A DNA stretch of 64,000 nucleotides, from positions 34,316 through 98,315 of the forward strand of contig NZ_PDDM01000021.1 in the NCBI RefSeq assembly GCF_002914585.1, given 5' to 3'. A program made the position numbers and the translations under genes. Below, one piece after another: positions 19,653-30,481 of this stretch. Position 1 is the first letter of the stretch; every line of letters starts with the position of its first letter. Under the pieces are notes generated by a model. It had not been told where the DNA came from. It was given only the letters and a program-made list of their open reading frames with translations, and did not search any database. Source of the stretch: Pseudanabaena sp. BC1403 (GTDB lineage: Bacteria > Cyanobacteriota > Cyanobacteriia > Pseudanabaenales > Pseudanabaenaceae).

Positions 19653-20484
19653 CACATTCCAAATATCTTAAAATCTTTTGGAAAAGCCCTATGATCGGCT
19701 CTTCTCCATTATCTCGAATAAAAATATCAAAATTTGGATGCGAATTCGCCTCAATCAGCCAGTAAACACCACGATCATCTATTGCAACATCTAGCCCTAC
19801 ATAAGCGATCGCAGGCATCTTCTGGAAAATTGGTTTGATAAACTCATCGATCGCTGCAATAGTTTCGTGATTACTAACTTGTTTCGCGATCGCCCCTTCC
19901 CAATGCAAAGGACTGAGATTTCCTGTAAACTCAGCCTGCGAAATATCTTTGTCATACAGAACTATTTGCTCATGATTGAGACATACGGAGCGATATTCTT
20001 TAACGATATTAATTGGCTCCTGTACTAGAGCAACATAGTCATAGTTTTTGCTATTAACATTAAAAATACAATCTAAAGCACTCCGAATCTGTAGTAAATC
20101 AAAACACTTAAAGACATTATTCCCCCCCGATCCCCGATTCCGCTTTACAATGATTGGCAACTCAAAGTTGCTTTCAATCTCTGCAATAATTTCCTCGATA
20201 GTCGAGAATTTTAAATACTCTTTGTATTTCTGATCACAATAGGGTGAGATAAAAGACAACGTGCGAGGCATCTTCACGATATCTTGAAATACTTGATAAA
20301 AATATTGCTTATCCTTAAAGATTTCCGCTATAGATTGCGGCGTGAGAGGGGTTGAATAGTTGGTAAAGTAATATTCGCGATCGCTGAGTTTAACCTTAAC
20401 TAGATTCTGATTCGGATGCAAAATCTCATATTCAATGGATAGCTTTTTACAAGCTTCCAATAACATTTTGATGTTTGTGAGCAT
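19648..20484 (-). CDS. ATP-grasp domain protein, substrate unknown
   Basis: The 278-residue protein has the ATP-grasp fold seen in RimK and D-Ala-D-Ala ligases. LPIIVKRNRGSGGNNVFKC near residue 109 is the ATP-binding loop. IAYVGLDVAIDDRGVYWLIEANSHPNF near 228 carries the metal-binding acidic and Asn residues. Such enzymes join an acyl-phosphate to an amine or amino acid. No pathway partner is adjacent, so the substrates cannot be inferred. It converges with hli and lies downstream of alaS on the same strand. Confidence 0.75.
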   Translation of the reverse strand: MLTNIKMLLEACKKLSIEYEILHPNQNLVKVKLSDREYYFTNYSTPLTPQSIAEIFKDKQYFYQVFQDIVKMPRTLSFISPYCDQKYKEYLKFSTIEEIIAEIESNFELPIIVKRNRGSGGNNVFKCFDLLQIRSALDCIFNVNSKNYDYVALVQEPINIVKEYRSVCLNHEQIVLYDKDISQAEFTGNLSPLHWEGAIAKQVSNHETIAAIDEFIKPIFQKMPAIAYVGLDVAIDDRGVYWLIEANSHPNFDIFIRDNGEEPIIGLFQKILRYLECA

Positions 20485-20510
20485 ATTTACTTGATTCTAT
20501 TTCAAAAAAT

Positions 20511-20535
20511 AGAGGAGGCACTTTGAGCCTCCTCT
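20511..20535 (-). terminator. alaS terminator hairpin
   Basis: AGAGGAGGC and its complement GCCTCCTCT surround the loop ACTTTGA, eight bases beyond the alaS stop on the minus strand, followed there by an A/T-rich run. Confidence 0.65.
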
Positions 20536-20542
20536 CCAACTT

Positions 20543-23179
20543 TTAAGCTAGCGTATTTCTGAGCTGAGCTTCAGCAGCTTCTAGAGCTTCGGGCAACTTA
20601 CTGGCATCTTTCCCACCTGCTTGAGCGAGGTTGGGGCGACCGCCGCCGCCGCCGCCACAGATTTTGGCGATCGCACCAATAAATTTGCCAGCTTGCAGAC
20701 CTTTATCAATAACTTCCTTACTGAAGGAAGCAACTAGCGTTACTTTGCCATCATCGCTAAAGGAACCAAGCACAACTGCACTATGTCCAAGCTTTGCCGA
20801 GAGCTTTTCGGCAGCCGCTTTCAATGCTTCGGCTTCGATATCAGGAAGCTGAGCAACCAGAATCTTAAATTCGCCAACAGCTTCCGCTTCATGGATGAGA
20901 GAATCCGCTTTAACTAGGGCTAGTTGCTGTTTGAGATGTTCGACTTCCTTCTGAGCAGTTTTTAGCTCATGCTGCAAGCCTGTAATCCGATCGCTAATTT
21001 CTTCAGGCTTGATTTTAAAGCGATCGCTTAAATCCTTGGCAATATTGTCGCGCAGGGTGAGATATTCCAACACAGCTTGACCTGCGATCGCTTCGATTCG
21101 ACGTACACCAGAAGCAACACCTGCTTCAGAAATGATTTTGAATAGTCCAATTTCGCTTGTGTTTTTTACATGCGTACCGCCGCAAAGTTCCATTGATACA
21201 TTAGGAATATCCATAACACGGACTTCTGCGCCATATTTTTCACCGAACATCGCGATCGCACCTTTGGCTTTTGCTTGGGCGATCGGCAATACTTCGATTA
21301 CTGATTCATGGGCTTCGGAGATCCAGTTATTGATCTGCAATTCGATTTGCTGAAGCTCTTCAGAAGTGACCGCTCGATTGAGATTAAAGTCAAAACGCAG
21401 GCGATCGCTATCAACTAATGAGCCTGCTTGAGAAACATTAGGATCAACGATTTTCTTCAGGGCTGCTTGTAAGAGGTGCGTGGCGGTGTGATGTGCCTGA
21501 ATGCGCCGACGTTCAGATACTGCAACTTGAGCATTGACGTTATCACCAACAGCAATTTCACCACGCTCTACTTGTCCAATGTGAATGAATAGATCGGCTT
21601 GCTTCTGGACATCATTAACCTTGGCGATCGCTTCACCAATAGCGAGATAACCTGTATCGCCAACCTGTCCACCTGATTCGGCATAGAAAGGAGTGCGATC
21701 TAAAACAATTTGAAATTTGCTACCAGCGATCGCAGTTTTAACCAGTTCGCCATTGACGAGAATTGCTTTCACGGTCGCAGTGCTACTAAGTTCCGTATAG
21801 CCAAGAAATTCAGTCTTACCAATTTCTTTAGCGATATTCACCCAGCTATCTTTCGCCATGAGATCAATATCTTCGTGGGCGGCTTGCGATCGCTCCTGTT
21901 GCTTCTTCATTTCCGACTCGAAGCCGACCGCATCAACAGTAAAGCCTTCTTCTTCGGCGATCTCTTGGGTTAATTCAAGTGGAAATCCGTAAGTATCATA
22001 GAGAGTGAAAGCATCTATGCCCGAAATCGTCTTGCCAGATTGCACTTCAGGTTTTGTCAGAATCTCTTCAAGCAGCTTTTCTCCACGTTCTAGGGTTTGC
22101 AAAAAGCGAACTTCTTCGATTTTGATCTCATCTTTGATTATTTGCTCTCTTTCGCGAGTATTGGGATAAACGGATTCTGAAAGTGCGATCGCAACTTCAG
22201 CTACTTCAGACGCAAATGTGCCTGAGATGCCTATCAACCGTCCATGACGAACTACACGGCGCAAGAGACGACGCATAATGTAACCGCGTCCTACATTCGA
22301 CGCATTGATTCCATCGGCAATCATATGGACAACGGAGCGAACATGATCTCCAATCACCTTCAGCGAAGTTTTTACTTTTTCATCGCTCTGATGATAATCA
22401 ATTCCTGCAATATCCGCAGCTTTTTTGATAATTGGGAAGATTAAATCTGTCTCGTAGTTATTGGGAACAGCCTGCAAAACCTGCGCCATGCGCTCTAAGC
22501 CCAAGCCTGTATCAATATTTTGCTTCTTTAGTTTTGTAAGATTGCCAGCCGCGTCACGATTTAACTCCATGAAGACCAGATTATAAATCTCCAAGAATCG
22601 TGAATCATCTTCCAAATCAATCGCATCGTCACCCAATTCAGGATGAAAATCATAATAGATTTCTGAACAAGGCCCACAAGGTCCCGTCGCACCCGAAGCC
22701 CAGAAGTTATCATCGCCCATTCGTTGAATTCGATGCGCTGGAATTCCGATCGCATCGCGCCAAATTGCAAAGGCATCTTCATCGGTATGATAGACGCTGA
22801 CAACTAGGCGATCGGGCGGTAGTTGAAATACTTTAGTGACTAATTCCCATCCCCAAGCGATCGCTTCTTTTTTGAAATAGTCGCCAAAACTGAAATTCCC
22901 TAACATTTCAAAAAATGTGTGGTGACGCGCTGTTCTACCGACATTCTCGATGTCATTGGTACGAATACATTTTTGAGAGGTAGTAGCGCGAGGAACCTCA
23001 GGCTCCTGCTGCCCCAAAAAAATCGGCTTAAATGGTAGCATTCCCGCGATCGTTAGTAGCACTGTAGGATCAGCAGGTACGAGTGATGCGCTAGGCATTA
23101 CCTTATGACCGCGCTCCTCAAAGAAATTGAGAAACTTCGCGCGGATTTCAGCACCAGTAAGAGAGGGAAGGCTAGCCAT
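20543..23179 (-). CDS. alaS: Alanyl-tRNA synthetase
   Basis: AlaS charges tRNA-Ala. I start at the ATG at 23179 ([21 protein letters not shown]), giving 878 residues, the usual cyanobacterial length. The class II catalytic core is near the N-terminus ([33 protein letters not shown]). The editing domain motif [12 protein letters not shown] is near residue 560, with the zinc-type ELCGGTHV near 660. The C-terminal Gly-rich DHH-associated region [17 protein letters not shown] is intact. The gene is monocistronic. Confidence 0.98.
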   Translation of the reverse strand: MASLPSLTGAEIRAKFLNFFEERGHKVMPSASLVPADPTVLLTIAGMLPFKPIFLGQQEPEVPRATTSQKCIRTNDIENVGRTARHHTFFEMLGNFSFGDYFKKEAIAWGWELVTKVFQLPPDRLVVSVYHTDEDAFAIWRDAIGIPAHRIQRMGDDNFWASGATGPCGPCSEIYYDFHPELGDDAIDLEDDSRFLEIYNLVFMELNRDAAGNLTKLKKQNIDTGLGLERMAQVLQAVPNNYETDLIFPIIKKAADIAGIDYHQSDEKVKTSLKVIGDHVRSVVHMIADGINASNVGRGYIMRRLLRRVVRHGRLIGISGTFASEVAEVAIALSESVYPNTREREQIIKDEIKIEEVRFLQTLERGEKLLEEILTKPEVQSGKTISGIDAFTLYDTYGFPLELTQEIAEEEGFTVDAVGFESEMKKQQERSQAAHEDIDLMAKDSWVNIAKEIGKTEFLGYTELSSTATVKAILVNGELVKTAIAGSKFQIVLDRTPFYAESGGQVGDTGYLAIGEAIAKVNDVQKQADLFIHIGQVERGEIAVGDNVNAQVAVSERRRIQAHHTATHLLQAALKKIVDPNVSQAGSLVDSDRLRFDFNLNRAVTSEELQQIELQINNWISEAHESVIEVLPIAQAKAKGAIAMFGEKYGAEVRVMDIPNVSMELCGGTHVKNTSEIGLFKIISEAGVASGVRRIEAIAGQAVLEYLTLRDNIAKDLSDRFKIKPEEISDRITGLQHELKTAQKEVEHLKQQLALVKADSLIHEAEAVGEFKILVAQLPDIEAEALKAAAEKLSAKLGHSAVVLGSFSDDGKVTLVASFSKEVIDKGLQAGKFIGAIAKICGGGGGGRPNLAQAGGKDASKLPEALEAAEAQLRNTLA

Positions 23180-23344
23180 AAAAGTTTGAATTAATGCAGA
23201 CAGTAATATAGATTCAGGAAAACTCAACAAGTTTGCAACATGAAATGAATATGTTGGGCAAACCTAATATAAATTCTTACAAATTTTAACAATTTTCTAC
23301 TTGTATTATAGCGATTAGGGCATCCTTGCCCAAAATTTTGGCGA

Positions 23345-23579
23345 TAATACCAATCCTCTAAATAGTGTTGCCAGTTAGTTGAAATTAAACGTAGGATGGG
23401 TTAGCGATAGCGTAACCCATCATTGCTGACTACTTGATGCGTTACGCTATCGCTAACGCATCCTACATTTAGTTATAACAATTCACAGAAGTGTGACAAC
23501 ACTTCTGTGAATTGAAAACCAAACCCTGCAAGGGCTTTAAAAGCACAAAATGGCTACGCCATTTTGTGCTTTGATATGA
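23345..23579. repeat. Composite repeat: element fragment, GTAGGATG hairpin, element copy 2
   Basis: A fragment beginning TAATACCAA at 23345 is followed by a 26-bp hairpin with one mismatch at 23391-23466 (GTAGGATGGGTTAGCGATAG...), similar to hairpins widespread in cyanobacteria. A full copy of the bipartite element follows at 23473-23579, with degraded outer ends. The AAAATGGCTACGCCATTTT tip matches copies 1 and 3. No gene lies between 23180 and 23606. Confidence 0.8.
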
Positions 23580-23606
23580 TGTCTTCCTACTGATTATCGT
23601 GAAAAG

Positions 23607-24452
23607 CTAGAAATCTCCGTAGTCAACTTGTAGGCAAGTTAAACCCAGATCTCGCCAAACTTTGACAACCTGATCGCGATCGTCTAATACAAACGCCACA
23701 TTGTATTTATCAAGAATAAATTCATCATAAATCTCTCTCTTAACAATGCTGTCTTTTCTCATGTCACCAGACTTTCGCATATGCAGAGCCTCAAAACATA
23801 TACCATGCTTCTCTAGCCATGCTAATGTCTGAGGCTTGGACTTGTCCTCTCTACCAGACACAAATACGATCGCCTTTCCTGATGTCTGCAAAATTGATCG
23901 CACGGGTTCATTAACCAAATCTTTCTCACAGCTAGCGCCATCATAGGGACTGCGATCGCCAATCAAAGCAAGCGTTCCATCCAAATCACAGATAATCGCT
24001 TCAGGCAAGTCTGGATTATGAACAGGTTTTGGGTTTCTAGGCGGTGCGATAAATTGGTTGTACATATCGCGAATCACCTTCTCCCCAACTGAGTTAAATC
24101 GCTGTAAATCTCGCTTAATGCAGGTTTCTAAATCTACATGCCGAAAGTCTACGATTTCTAATACTGCCAAGCCCTTGATCAACTCTCTAATTCTCGCTTC
24201 GTGTTTAGGAGCAAGGTGCGTATTATCTACAATTACATGCTTTCCTTCTTCTAAAGCCGCTTTAATAATCTGATCTTGTATATTTAAAACAAATTTCTCA
24301 TTACCTTTGGAGAAATAAGAATTATCTAGCATGGCTCGAAGTTCGTCTTTATTAACCCTCTTAATTCCATTGGGTGATTTATCCACTTTTGCCTTTGCCC
24401 ATGTGGATTTGCCAGAAGCGGGCAACCCAATCGTGAAATAAACTGTCAGCAT
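23607..24452 (-). CDS. T4 Pnkp-like polynucleotide kinase/3'-phosphatase
   Basis: The 281 residues combine two activities in the order seen in phage T4 Pnkp, which repairs broken RNA or DNA ends. The kinase P-loop is TIGLPASGKSTWAK near residue 7, with an IVDNTHLAPKHE segment near 74. The phosphatase HAD motif is AIICDLDGTLALIGDRSPYD near 152, followed by FVSGREDKSKPQT near 196 and a late FVLDDRDQVVKVWRD. Length is close to T4 Pnkp. There is no ligase next to it. It starts immediately after the stop of an upstream Uma2 gene, so both are probably translated from one message. Confidence 0.85.
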   Translation of the reverse strand: MLTVYFTIGLPASGKSTWAKAKVDKSPNGIKRVNKDELRAMLDNSYFSKGNEKFVLNIQDQIIKAALEEGKHVIVDNTHLAPKHEARIRELIKGLAVLEIVDFRHVDLETCIKRDLQRFNSVGEKVIRDMYNQFIAPPRNPKPVHNPDLPEAIICDLDGTLALIGDRSPYDGASCEKDLVNEPVRSILQTSGKAIVFVSGREDKSKPQTLAWLEKHGICFEALHMRKSGDMRKDSIVKREIYDEFILDKYNVAFVLDDRDQVVKVWRDLGLTCLQVDYGDF

Positions 24453-25028
24453 TTATTCAAAAATCTCGGTGAGCTTACATACGAAATCTGGTAATAGAGG
24501 CGAAGTTATAGAATCATTCTCAAACAGAGTTGCTACTAAACCTAGAGCAGCATTCTCTCTTCTATATACTTGGATTGACTTCTTTCTCCAATCCACAATC
24601 CAATATTCAAGTACACCTTGAATGGAATACAGCTTTAACTTCAACTCGCGATCGCGTCGCTCTTGTCCTGCCCCTTCTGATAATACTTCCACTACTAGAT
24701 CAGGTGCGGCAGTTAAATGTCCCTGATCATCAAGTATTTCTCTTAAGCGTCCTTGTCTTAACCAAACCAGATCTGGTATGACATTATCAGAATCAGTAAA
24801 AACTATCCCTGGAGTTGTGGCAATTACGCCTAGTCCAGTTAAGCGATTCCAAGACTTTAAGGCAAAACAAAGATTGTCGATCGCAGTTTGATGATGCCAA
24901 TGCGGCGCTCTAGCCACTAATAATTCTCCATCAATGATTTCATAGCGAGTATTATCATCAGGGAAAAGCTCTAAATCAGAAGCTGTCCAGCGTACTTTGG
25001 CGATGTTAGCCTCTGTCGTTATTGCCAT
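24453..25028 (-). CDS. Uma2 family (DUF820) protein
   Basis: I start at the ATG at 25028 (MAITTEANIAKVRW), giving 191 residues. Family landmarks are YEIIDGELLVARAPHWHHQ near residue 29, VIPDLVWLRQGRL near 81, and the active-site region APDLVVEVLSEGAGQERRDRELKLKLYSIQGVLEYWIVD near 104. Its start lies inside the end of minE (23-base overlap) and its stop abuts the Pnkp-like start. The tight packing suggests it is read from the min operon message. Function is unknown. Confidence 0.8.
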   Translation of the reverse strand: MAITTEANIAKVRWTASDLELFPDDNTRYEIIDGELLVARAPHWHHQTAIDNLCFALKSWNRLTGLGVIATTPGIVFTDSDNVIPDLVWLRQGRLREILDDQGHLTAAPDLVVEVLSEGAGQERRDRELKLKLYSIQGVLEYWIVDWRKKSIQVYRRENAALGLVATLFENDSITSPLLPDFVCKLTEIFE

Positions 25029-25779
25029 GATTCTCTTCCTCTTGATTATAAAGTTTTGGAGATTCTTCAACTACCACTTCTTGAGATTCTAGAGAGTTAG
25101 AAAAACCTAAAGACAACTCTAACTGATCGCTTGCTTGCTCATCTAATCCTTCTGATTTTTCATTGATAGAATTTTCTAATGATGCATCAGACGAAACTAA
25201 ATCAGAATTACTGGAAACATCTGTAATTACAGTGGGGGCTGTATCAGTTTCTACTCCGTTGCGATCGTTGATCCCCTCATTTTGATTCTTATTAGCAGCT
25301 GTTCTTATTTTGCTGGTTACTTCGATAGTCCGCTCCGCAATTACAGCAATACGCTCTGGAGAAATATCTTCAGTTGGAGCTTTGATGTTTTCTTTGGATA
25401 GGATCGCATCCAGAGCATCTTCTGCCGATTGATCCATTTCTAAGATACTAGAGATATTTGCTGAATCTACTTCTTCAGTGGGCTCATCAAAAAGACTTAC
25501 TAGATCAGGCAACTCTTCTCGCACCATCCGAATTGGCAAGTTGGCAATCAATGCTGTCATTCGCTTGTCAGACTCTAAGCGAATATCTAATGAGCCTTCA
25601 TCAAGTTCTACATACTTAGAGACTACACGCATAATCTCATGGCGCATATTTTCAAATACCTGAGGCTCGATCGCAGCTCGATCATGGGCAAGGATAAATT
25701 TCAAACGCTGCTTGACTTTTGCCCCACTAGGGACATTACTTCTTTGAAATAGGCGATCGAGCAGTGTTGAAATCATCAC
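25006..25779 (-). CDS. minE: MinE with a long acidic C-terminal extension
   Basis: MinE drives MinD off the membrane and so sets the division site. Residues 1 to about 95 are a recognisable MinE (MISTLLDRLFQRSNVPSGA... LKFILAHDRAAIEP ... LDIRLESDKRMTALIANLP). MinE proteins normally end near here, at about 90-100 residues. This one continues for about 160 more, rich in Glu, Asp, Ser and Asn, with no obvious domain. No frameshift is needed. minD is six bases upstream. A Uma2 gene begins within its last codons. Confidence 0.88.
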   Translation of the reverse strand: MMISTLLDRLFQRSNVPSGAKVKQRLKFILAHDRAAIEPQVFENMRHEIMRVVSKYVELDEGSLDIRLESDKRMTALIANLPIRMVREELPDLVSLFDEPTEEVDSANISSILEMDQSAEDALDAILSKENIKAPTEDISPERIAVIAERTIEVTSKIRTAANKNQNEGINDRNGVETDTAPTVITDVSSNSDLVSSDASLENSINEKSEGLDEQASDQLELSLGFSNSLESQEVVVEESPKLYNQEEENHGNNDRG

Positions 25780-25784
25780 AAACC

Positions 25785-26588
25785 TCAGGAGTTCCCACTA
25801 ATCCAACTTGACAGACGGGCAAAAAATCCTTTAGGAGGAGCTTCGAGTTTTAAAAACTCAATATTTTTTCCTTCAAGGCGTTTTGCTACGTTTTCATAGG
25901 CAGTGCCTGCCAACGATGGCTTATCTGACAACACCAATGGTTCCCCTTTATTTGTAGAAACGATCACCTGTTCATCATCAGGAATTACACCAATCAATTT
26001 AACTGACAAAATATCCAGCACATCTTCGACACTCATCATGTCGTTGTTTTGTACCATCGCAGGACGAATACGATTCAGAATTAATTTAATATCCGTAATT
26101 CGATTGGCTTCGAGTAACCCAACTACGCGATCGGCATCTCGCACAGCCGAAATTTCAGGAGTCGTTACTACGATAGCCTCTTTTGCCCCAGCGATCGCAT
26201 TTTGAAATCCTGACTCAATGCCTGCGGGGCAGTCAATCAAAACGTAATCAAAATATCTGCCTAAAACCTCTACTAGAGCCTTCATGTGTGCTGCTGTAAT
26301 AGCCGTTTTGTTTCGCGTTTGTGGAGCTGCCAATAAAGATAAGTTTGGTTGACGCTTATCTTTGACTAGGGCTTGGTCGAGTTTACATTCTCGCGCAATA
26401 ACTTCTAGAGCCGTATATACGATGCGATTTTCTAGTCCCAATAAAAGATCAAGATTGCGTAAGCCAAAGTCAGCATCCACCAAGACCACTTTGCGTCCTA
26501 GTTTGGCGAGCGCCATGCCGAGATTTGCTGAAGATGTGGTCTTGCCGACACCACCTTTACCAGAGGTAACAACGATAATGCGACTCAT
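25785..26588 (-). CDS. minD: Septum site-determining ATPase MinD
   Basis: MinD binds the membrane as an ATP dimer and recruits MinC. The 267 residues carry the deviant Walker A motif TSGKGGVGKTTSSANLG at the start and VLVDADFGLRNLDLLLGLE near residue 35. VLIDCPAGIESGFQNAI lies near 117. The C-terminal amphipathic membrane anchor is GFFARLSSWISG. minC ends two bases upstream and minE begins five bases after, so the three form one operon. Confidence 0.97.
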   Translation of the reverse strand: MSRIIVVTSGKGGVGKTTSSANLGMALAKLGRKVVLVDADFGLRNLDLLLGLENRIVYTALEVIARECKLDQALVKDKRQPNLSLLAAPQTRNKTAITAAHMKALVEVLGRYFDYVLIDCPAGIESGFQNAIAGAKEAIVVTTPEISAVRDADRVVGLLEANRITDIKLILNRIRPAMVQNNDMMSVEDVLDILSVKLIGVIPDDEQVIVSTNKGEPLVLSDKPSLAGTAYENVAKRLEGKNIEFLKLEAPPKGFFARLSSWISGNS

Positions 26589-26590
26589 GT

Positions 26591-27676
26591 TTACGAATTA
26601 CTGATTAACGAGGGATAGTTGAGCGAATAATGATTAAATGCTGAAAAATCAACAACTTGGACAATTTTAATGGCAGGCGTGCCTTGCGTACTTACAAATG
26701 CGACTTCTGGGCAGAAAGATGTACTCGGACTCTCAACACGGGCAATAAAACTAGCAATCCTAATTTGGGTTGCATCTAGGTGCAAAGCCATGACTACCGC
26801 TTGGGCGTTGCCTTTTACACCTGCATGAGCCATGCCTTTTAGCTTGCCACACACAATAATATCGCCTTCAGAGATAAGCTCTGCACCAGCATTAACATCA
26901 CCGAAGATAATAATACTGCCAGAATGACGAATTTCTGTGCCAGATCTTACCGTCATCTTAATGTATAGAGGATCATCCGTCGGTGCATTAGGAATTGGAT
27001 TAAACCCTAACAGCTCGCGAAAGACCGTACCTTGCTCTACACAGAAGCCCATGCTAGCAGCATTAACCGCAGTTTGGCGACGATTGGTGACAATACAATG
27101 TAGCAAAAGCTGATAATTTTGCAGTGACTCGGATAACTCTTGGAGTTGGCGTGTATCCAACAGGCGATCTCCTGCTTGCAAATGCACCTGTGTGCGCGGC
27201 TTCCAATCATGACCACTCGCTGCCATGCGTTGCTCTAACTGAGAAAGTATTTCTTCCCAGTTTAAAGTTAGAAGCGAAGTCTCAGAATTATTTGACTGAC
27301 TACTATCTAAGTCAAATGATCTAAATTCGCCATCATCGTTTGATTTGCTAAATGGCAACTTGACTTTTTTGTCAGTTGGTAAAAGCAGATTCAGTTTCCC
27401 ATCAAGCGTTTTAAAACGAACCTGCGAGATCTCTGGATCGGGTTCTGGATCCGGCTGAGATCTCGCAGGTTTGCTGATAGGAATAGGCTTAAGTTCACCA
27501 CCTTCGACATCTGCGACAGTTAGAGGTGCAGGCACATTACCGACATACTCTTCATTTTGAGTTACGACAATGACTTCAGGCATCTCCGCAGATGACAAAT
27601 CCCCAGCGACCGACTGTAATTTTGTAGGATGCAGAGGATTAGATTTCACGGCAATATTACGCTGGTTGGCATTCAT
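26591..27676 (-). CDS. minC: Septum inhibitor MinC with an extended N-terminal region
   Basis: MinC blocks FtsZ assembly away from midcell. The C-terminal beta-helix is clear (RSGTEIRHSGSIIIFGDVNAGAELISEGDIIVCGKLKGMAHAG). The N-terminal domain (about residues 150-230) is less conserved. A Pro- and charge-rich stretch (PARSQPDPEPDPE) precedes it, making the protein longer than E. coli MinC. The frame is open to an ATG at 27721, but that codon lies within the hairpin after clpC, so I prefer the ATG at 27676; neither has a strong ribosome-binding site. Confidence 0.85.
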   Translation of the reverse strand: MNANQRNIAVKSNPLHPTKLQSVAGDLSSAEMPEVIVVTQNEEYVGNVPAPLTVADVEGGELKPIPISKPARSQPDPEPDPEISQVRFKTLDGKLNLLLPTDKKVKLPFSKSNDDGEFRSFDLDSSQSNNSETSLLTLNWEEILSQLEQRMAASGHDWKPRTQVHLQAGDRLLDTRQLQELSESLQNYQLLLHCIVTNRRQTAVNAASMGFCVEQGTVFRELLGFNPIPNAPTDDPLYIKMTVRSGTEIRHSGSIIIFGDVNAGAELISEGDIIVCGKLKGMAHAGVKGNAQAVVMALHLDATQIRIASFIARVESPSTSFCPEVAFVSTQGTPAIKIVQVVDFSAFNHYSLNYPSLISNS

Positions 27677-27715
27677 GAAGCTTGTTTTAAATTTAGCGCT
27701 ATGCAAATTACCTAC

Positions 27716-27768
27716 AGCCATATAAAGGTAGACCCTGCGCTTTGCGTAGGGTCTACCTTTATATGGCT
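27716..27768 (-). terminator. clpC terminator hairpin
   Basis: A 24-bp stem (AGCCATATAAAGGTAGACCC...) with one mismatch touches the last base of the clpC stop. It separates clpC from the min operon. Confidence 0.7.
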
Positions 27769-30257
27769 TAAGCTGATGGCAGCAACTGAAGGTTATTTTC
27801 AGAGCCGCTTAGAGCTTCTTGTTCGATAACTTTGACCTTGCCATCGTCATCGACATCCACTTGTACAGATGCGCCTTCACGCACTTTACCTGTCAGGATC
27901 TCTTCTGCAAGAGAATCTTCTAGTAAGCGCATAATCGCTCGACGTAATGGACGTGCACCGTAGCTAGGGTTGTAACCTTCTTGGACAAGCAGATCTTTAA
28001 ATCGCTCAGTTACGGTAAGGACTATATCCTTATCGAGCATCCGCTTGAAGAACTCATTGAGCATGAGATCGGCAATCTCTTTGACTTCGGGCTTAGTCAA
28101 CTGACGGAAGACGATGATTTCGTCAAGACGGTTGAGAAACTCTGGGCGGAAGTATTGCTTCAGCTCTTCATTAACTAGCGATCGGATGCGGGTATAAAGC
28201 GCATCTTCTTGGCTAGCCGCGAAGTCAAAGCCGAGTCCACCACCACCTTTTTCGATTACCTTAGAGCCGACATTGGAGGTCATAATCAATAAGGTGTTCT
28301 TGAAGTCAACAGTGCGACCCTTAGAGTCAGTCAAGCGACCATCTTCAAGTACTTGTAGGAGTAAATTGAAAACATCGGGGTGAGCTTTTTCGATTTCGTC
28401 GAATAGCACCACGGTGTAAGGACGACGACGCACAGCTTCAGTAAGCTGACCACCTTCGTTATAGCCAACATATCCTGGAGGTGAACCGATCAATTTAGAT
28501 ACGGTGTGACGCTCCATATATTCAGACATATCGAGGCGGATCATCGCATCTTCAGATCCGAAGAAGTAAGCGGCGAGAGCCTTAGTTAGCTCAGTCTTAC
28601 CAACGCCTGTAGGCCCTGAGAAGATAAAACTAGCGATCGGACGGTTGGGACTCTTAAGTCCAACACGGGCGCGACGGATCGCACGGGAAATAGCTTTAAC
28701 CGCTTCATCTTGTCCGATTACGCGGCTATGCAGAGTTTCTTCCATCTGCATGAGCTTGACAGATTCAGATTCAGTGATTTTGAGGACAGGTACGCCAGTC
28801 CAAGAACTGACGATATAGGCGATGTCTTCTTCGGTTACATGGATCTCAGGTGCATCTTCGGCAGGTGTTTCCGCCTTTTTAGTTTGGCTGAGGGCACGAA
28901 TTTGTTGCTTGAGATCAATTTCCTTATCGCGTAATTCGGCGGCTTTATCAAAGTCCTGTTTGCGAACTGCGTCATCCTTATCTTTGAGAGTTTGACGCAA
29001 TTCTTTGTCTAGTTCTTTGGCTGCGGGAGGTAACTGTGAGTTGATCAGGCGCACACGAGAACCTGCTTCATCCACTAGATCGATCGCTTTGTCTGGCAAG
29101 AAGCGATCGCTAATGTAGCGATCAGCTAGTTTTGCAGCGGCAACTAATGCTGCATCATCAATCTTGAGTTTGTGATGTTCTTCGTAGCGCTGACGCAAGC
29201 CAATCAAAATTTCGATGGTTTCTTCGACGCTAGGCTCACCAACCATGACAGGTTGGAAGCGACGTTCTAGAGCCGCATCGCGTTCGATGTGTTTGCGATA
29301 TTCATCAAGGGTTGTTGCGCCGATGCATTGTAGTTCGCCACGAGCAAGGGCTGGCTTAAGAATGTTAGCGGCATCGATCGCACCTTCAGCTGCACCAGCA
29401 CCGATCAAGGTGTGAACTTCATCAATTACCAAGATCACATTGCCAGCAGTGCGAATCTCTTCCATGATCTTTTTGAGGCGTTCCTCAAATTCACCCCGAT
29501 ACTTTGTACCAGCGACTAGCAAGCCAATATCTAAGGTGACAACGCGCTTTTCTTGAAGGATATCTGGTATGTCACTGTTAGAAATACGTTGTGCTAGACC
29601 TTCAGCGATCGCAGTTTTACCAACACCAGGTTCACCGATCAAAACAGGGTTGTTTTTGGTGCGGCGACCGAGGATTTGGATTACTCGTTCAATTTCCTTC
29701 TCGCGACCCACAACAGGATCGAGTTTGCCATCTTGAGCAAGCTGGGTCAGGTTTGAGCCAAACTCGTCAAGGGTTGGTGTTTTGGTGCGTCCTGATGAAC
29801 CTCCACCTGCGGAGACTTCAGCAGTCTCACCTAACATGCGGATTACTTGTGTGCGGACTTTTGACAAATCAACGCCCAGATTTTCTAAAACTCTAGCGGC
29901 AACACCTTCGCCTTCGCGAATTAGTCCTAGCAATAGATGCTCAGTACCGATGTAGTTATGTCCCAACTGGCGAGCTTCTTCTAAGGACAACTCTAGGACT
30001 CTCTTGGCGCGAGGCGTGAAAGGGATTTCTACCGCGACAAAACCAGAGCCGCGTCCGATGATTTTCTCAACCTCAATCCGTGCATCTTTGAGGTTTACAC
30101 CCATCGACTTCAGTACTTTGGCGGCAACGCCAGTTCCTTCTCCGATCAGACCCAATAGAATTTGCTCTGTGCCGACAAAGTTATGACCGAGGCGGCGAGC
30201 TTCCTCTTGAGCCAGCATGATGACTTTAATTGCTTTTTCTGTAAAGCGTTCAAACAT
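27768..30257 (-). CDS. clpC: ClpC, Hsp100 unfoldase of the Clp protease
   Basis: ClpC feeds substrates to ClpP/ClpR. The 829 residues show two N-terminal repeats ([23 protein letters not shown]...), AAA-1 with Walker [16 protein letters not shown] (about residue 210), the UVR-type middle segment [17 protein letters not shown] (about 430), and AAA-2 with [15 protein letters not shown] (about 550). The ClpP-docking region lies within AAA-2. Nothing unusual is seen. It is read as a single gene, with a hairpin after it and no near upstream neighbour on the same strand. Confidence 0.97.
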   Translation of the reverse strand: MFERFTEKAIKVIMLAQEEARRLGHNFVGTEQILLGLIGEGTGVAAKVLKSMGVNLKDARIEVEKIIGRGSGFVAVEIPFTPRAKRVLELSLEEARQLGHNYIGTEHLLLGLIREGEGVAARVLENLGVDLSKVRTQVIRMLGETAEVSAGGGSSGRTKTPTLDEFGSNLTQLAQDGKLDPVVGREKEIERVIQILGRRTKNNPVLIGEPGVGKTAIAEGLAQRISNSDIPDILQEKRVVTLDIGLLVAGTKYRGEFEERLKKIMEEIRTAGNVILVIDEVHTLIGAGAAEGAIDAANILKPALARGELQCIGATTLDEYRKHIERDAALERRFQPVMVGEPSVEETIEILIGLRQRYEEHHKLKIDDAALVAAAKLADRYISDRFLPDKAIDLVDEAGSRVRLINSQLPPAAKELDKELRQTLKDKDDAVRKQDFDKAAELRDKEIDLKQQIRALSQTKKAETPAEDAPEIHVTEEDIAYIVSSWTGVPVLKITESESVKLMQMEETLHSRVIGQDEAVKAISRAIRRARVGLKSPNRPIASFIFSGPTGVGKTELTKALAAYFFGSEDAMIRLDMSEYMERHTVSKLIGSPPGYVGYNEGGQLTEAVRRRPYTVVLFDEIEKAHPDVFNLLLQVLEDGRLTDSKGRTVDFKNTLLIMTSNVGSKVIEKGGGGLGFDFAASQEDALYTRIRSLVNEELKQYFRPEFLNRLDEIIVFRQLTKPEVKEIADLMLNEFFKRMLDKDIVLTVTERFKDLLVQEGYNPSYGARPLRRAIMRLLEDSLAEEILTGKVREGASVQVDVDDDGKVKVIEQEALSGSENNLQLLPSA

Positions 30258-30481
30258 GGCGTTTCCCCATACTTTGCTGCGTTCTGGTTAAAGTTAATAC
30301 TAGCACAGCCTTAGCAGCATTCTATGTGTACGGATCTCACACCTTTTTGAGTGGAATTTATAGATACCTCTTAGGGATAATTTTTGCTTTTTATGGTGGA
30401 TCTTGCCAATCATTTTGATCTGTTTTATCCATATTTGTGACTCAGAAAACAGATCAAATGACAAGTTAATGAGTAAACCGA

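Noticed and set aside
27719..27721. ATG at 27721 as the minC start
   Set aside because: It lies within the clpC terminator stem and the added 15 residues have no family match; the ATG at 27676 is preferred, though not certain.
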